NCBI GenBank assembly: GCA_017626625.1 | Contig: JAGAIK010000531.1 | Span: forward strand, 1 to 5,840 | Source: Roseburia sp. | GTDB lineage: Bacteria > Bacillota > Clostridia > Lachnospirales > Lachnospiraceae | Length of the DNA stretch: 5,840 nucleotides | Direction: 5' to 3' | In this document: positions 5,356 to 5,840 of the stretch, one piece after another | Layout: each line of letters opens with the position of its first letter | Position numbering within the stretch: the stretch's first letter is position 1 | Made by a program: the position numbers and the translations under genes | The notes under the pieces: generated by a model | Told to the model about the DNA's origin: nothing | The model's database searches: none | The model's input: the letters and a program-made list of their open reading frames with translations, nothing else

Positions 5356-5365
5356 GGCTTTTTGC

Positions 5366-5402
5366 GCACACGCATAAGTCTGATGATACACAAAACGTGT
5401 GC
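5366..5402 (+). promoter_or_regulatory. Stem-loop just before the NAPRTase ribosome binding site
   Basis: GCACACG (5366-5372) and CGTGTGC (5396-5402) form a perfect 7-bp stem with a 23-nt loop that contains TGATGATACAC. It ends 2 nt before the AGGAGG (5405-5410). It could regulate translation, or at the DNA level be a split operator for a regulator of NAD salvage. No T-run follows, so it is not a terminator for the ATPase gene. No known motif is recognised. Confidence 0.35.
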
Positions 5403-5415
5403 ATAGGAGGAAAAG

Positions 5416-5840
5416 ATGAAGCAGAGCGAGCAAAGAAATCTGACCATGATGATGGATTTATACGAGATGACCATGGCAAACGGTTATTTTAACGACCAGG
5501 ATAAGGACGTGCGGGTGGCGTTTGACGTCTTTTACCGGAGTAATCCCGACGGAGGCGGATTCGCCATTTTTGCAGGGTTAGAGCAGATTTTGGAGTACAT
5601 TGAAAATCTGCATTTTGATAAAGAGGACATTGACTATTTCCGTTCCCTGAATCTGTTTACAGAGAGTTTCTTAGAGTATTTAGAGGACTTTCGTTTCCAG
5701 GGGGATATCTATGCGTTCCGGGAGGGAACCATTATGTACCCCAATGAGCCCATTATTACCGTGGTGGCGCCTCTGATTGACGCCCAGCTCATTGAGACGG
5801 CGCTCTTAGCCCAGGTCAACCACCAGTCTCTGATTGCCAC
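5416..5840 (+). CDS. pncB: Nicotinate phosphoribosyltransferase, N-terminal part (3' truncated by window)
   Basis: The first 141 residues of an enzyme normally near 470-490 aa. It joins nicotinate to PRPP, with ATP hydrolysis, to make nicotinate mononucleotide in NAD salvage (Preiss-Handler route). Family marks in order: NLTMMMDLYEMTMANGYF at the N-terminus, FDVFYRSNPDGGGFAIFAGLEQ, the YFRSLNLF-x(6)-LEYLEDFRFQGDIYAFREGT stretch, YPNEPIITVVAPLIDAQLIETALL and finally NHQSLIAT. All are in the order and spacing of the clostridial/bacillar NAPRTase subgroup. The catalytic and phosphate-binding C-terminal half is beyond the window. ATG 5416 follows a strong AGGAGG at 5405-5410. It starts 60 nt after the ATPase stop with a stem-loop between, so it may be co-transcribed or separately controlled; a functional link with the VWA/AAA+ pair is not shown. 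Confidence 0.9.
   Translation, partial: MKQSEQRNLTMMMDLYEMTMANGYFNDQDKDVRVAFDVFYRSNPDGGGFAIFAGLEQILEYIENLHFDKEDIDYFRSLNLFTESFLEYLEDFRFQGDIYAFREGTIMYPNEPIITVVAPLIDAQLIETALLAQVNHQSLIA

Noticed and set aside
1..5840. CRISPR array, tRNA, rRNA or insertion sequence ends
   Set aside because: No spaced direct repeats of CRISPR type, no tRNA-like cloverleaf ending in CCA, and no transposase reading frame or terminal inverted repeats were seen by eye on either strand.

Overview
The window reads like chromosome from a low-to-mid-GC Clostridia, most likely a gut Lachnospiraceae. This rests on protein flavour (DUF3990/DUF3791 pair, AlbA_2-type ATP-binding protein tail with a KVPD-rich linker, DUF2201-type VWA protein), strong AAGGAG/AGGAGG ribosome binding sites and a consensus sigma-A promoter. 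This is family recognition by eye, not a database search. Every supported gene is on the + strand.

Left part (1-2216) is AT-rich, accessory and partly decayed. It opens with the C-terminal end of a DUF3990-like (ADP-ribosyltransferase-clan) protein that overlaps a 71-aa DUF3791-like protein by ATGA. Next is a pseudogene: the C-terminal remains of an AlbA_2/RecG-like ATP-binding transcriptional regulator. It has a one-base frameshift and a four-unit, 21-bp tandem repeat in its linker. A second small frameshifted remnant leads into a DinB-like protein, followed by an unrecognised short reading frame and a GNAT acetyltransferase. The open-frame debris between intact genes suggests a region of repeated insertion and deletion.

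Right part (2284-5840) has higher GC and looks like stable core sequence. It encodes a two-gene VWA/MoxR-type system. A 436-aa protein has a DUF2201-like N-terminal metallopeptidase-related region, with the HExxH glutamate replaced, and a C-terminal VWA domain with an intact MIDAS. After 273 bp comes a 495-aa AAA+ ATPase with complete Walker A, Walker B and sensor motifs and a long helical tail. The two proteins are expected to work together as a MoxR/VWA chaperone-like pair, but the client cannot be read from the sequence. The ATPase gene appears to have its own promoter (TTGATT-17-TATAAT) and a ~125-nt leader. In that leader a perfect 10-bp hairpin has a 3' arm that can also pair with the Shine-Dalgarno region, so it is a candidate RNA switch.

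The window ends inside a nicotinate phosphoribosyltransferase gene (NAD salvage). Its ribosome binding site lies just after another 7-bp stem-loop.

The most interesting signals are the alternative-pairing leader of the ATPase gene, the VWA-first gene order with separate control of the ATPase, the degenerate metallopeptidase motif, and the decayed ATP-binding gene with its heptapeptide repeat.
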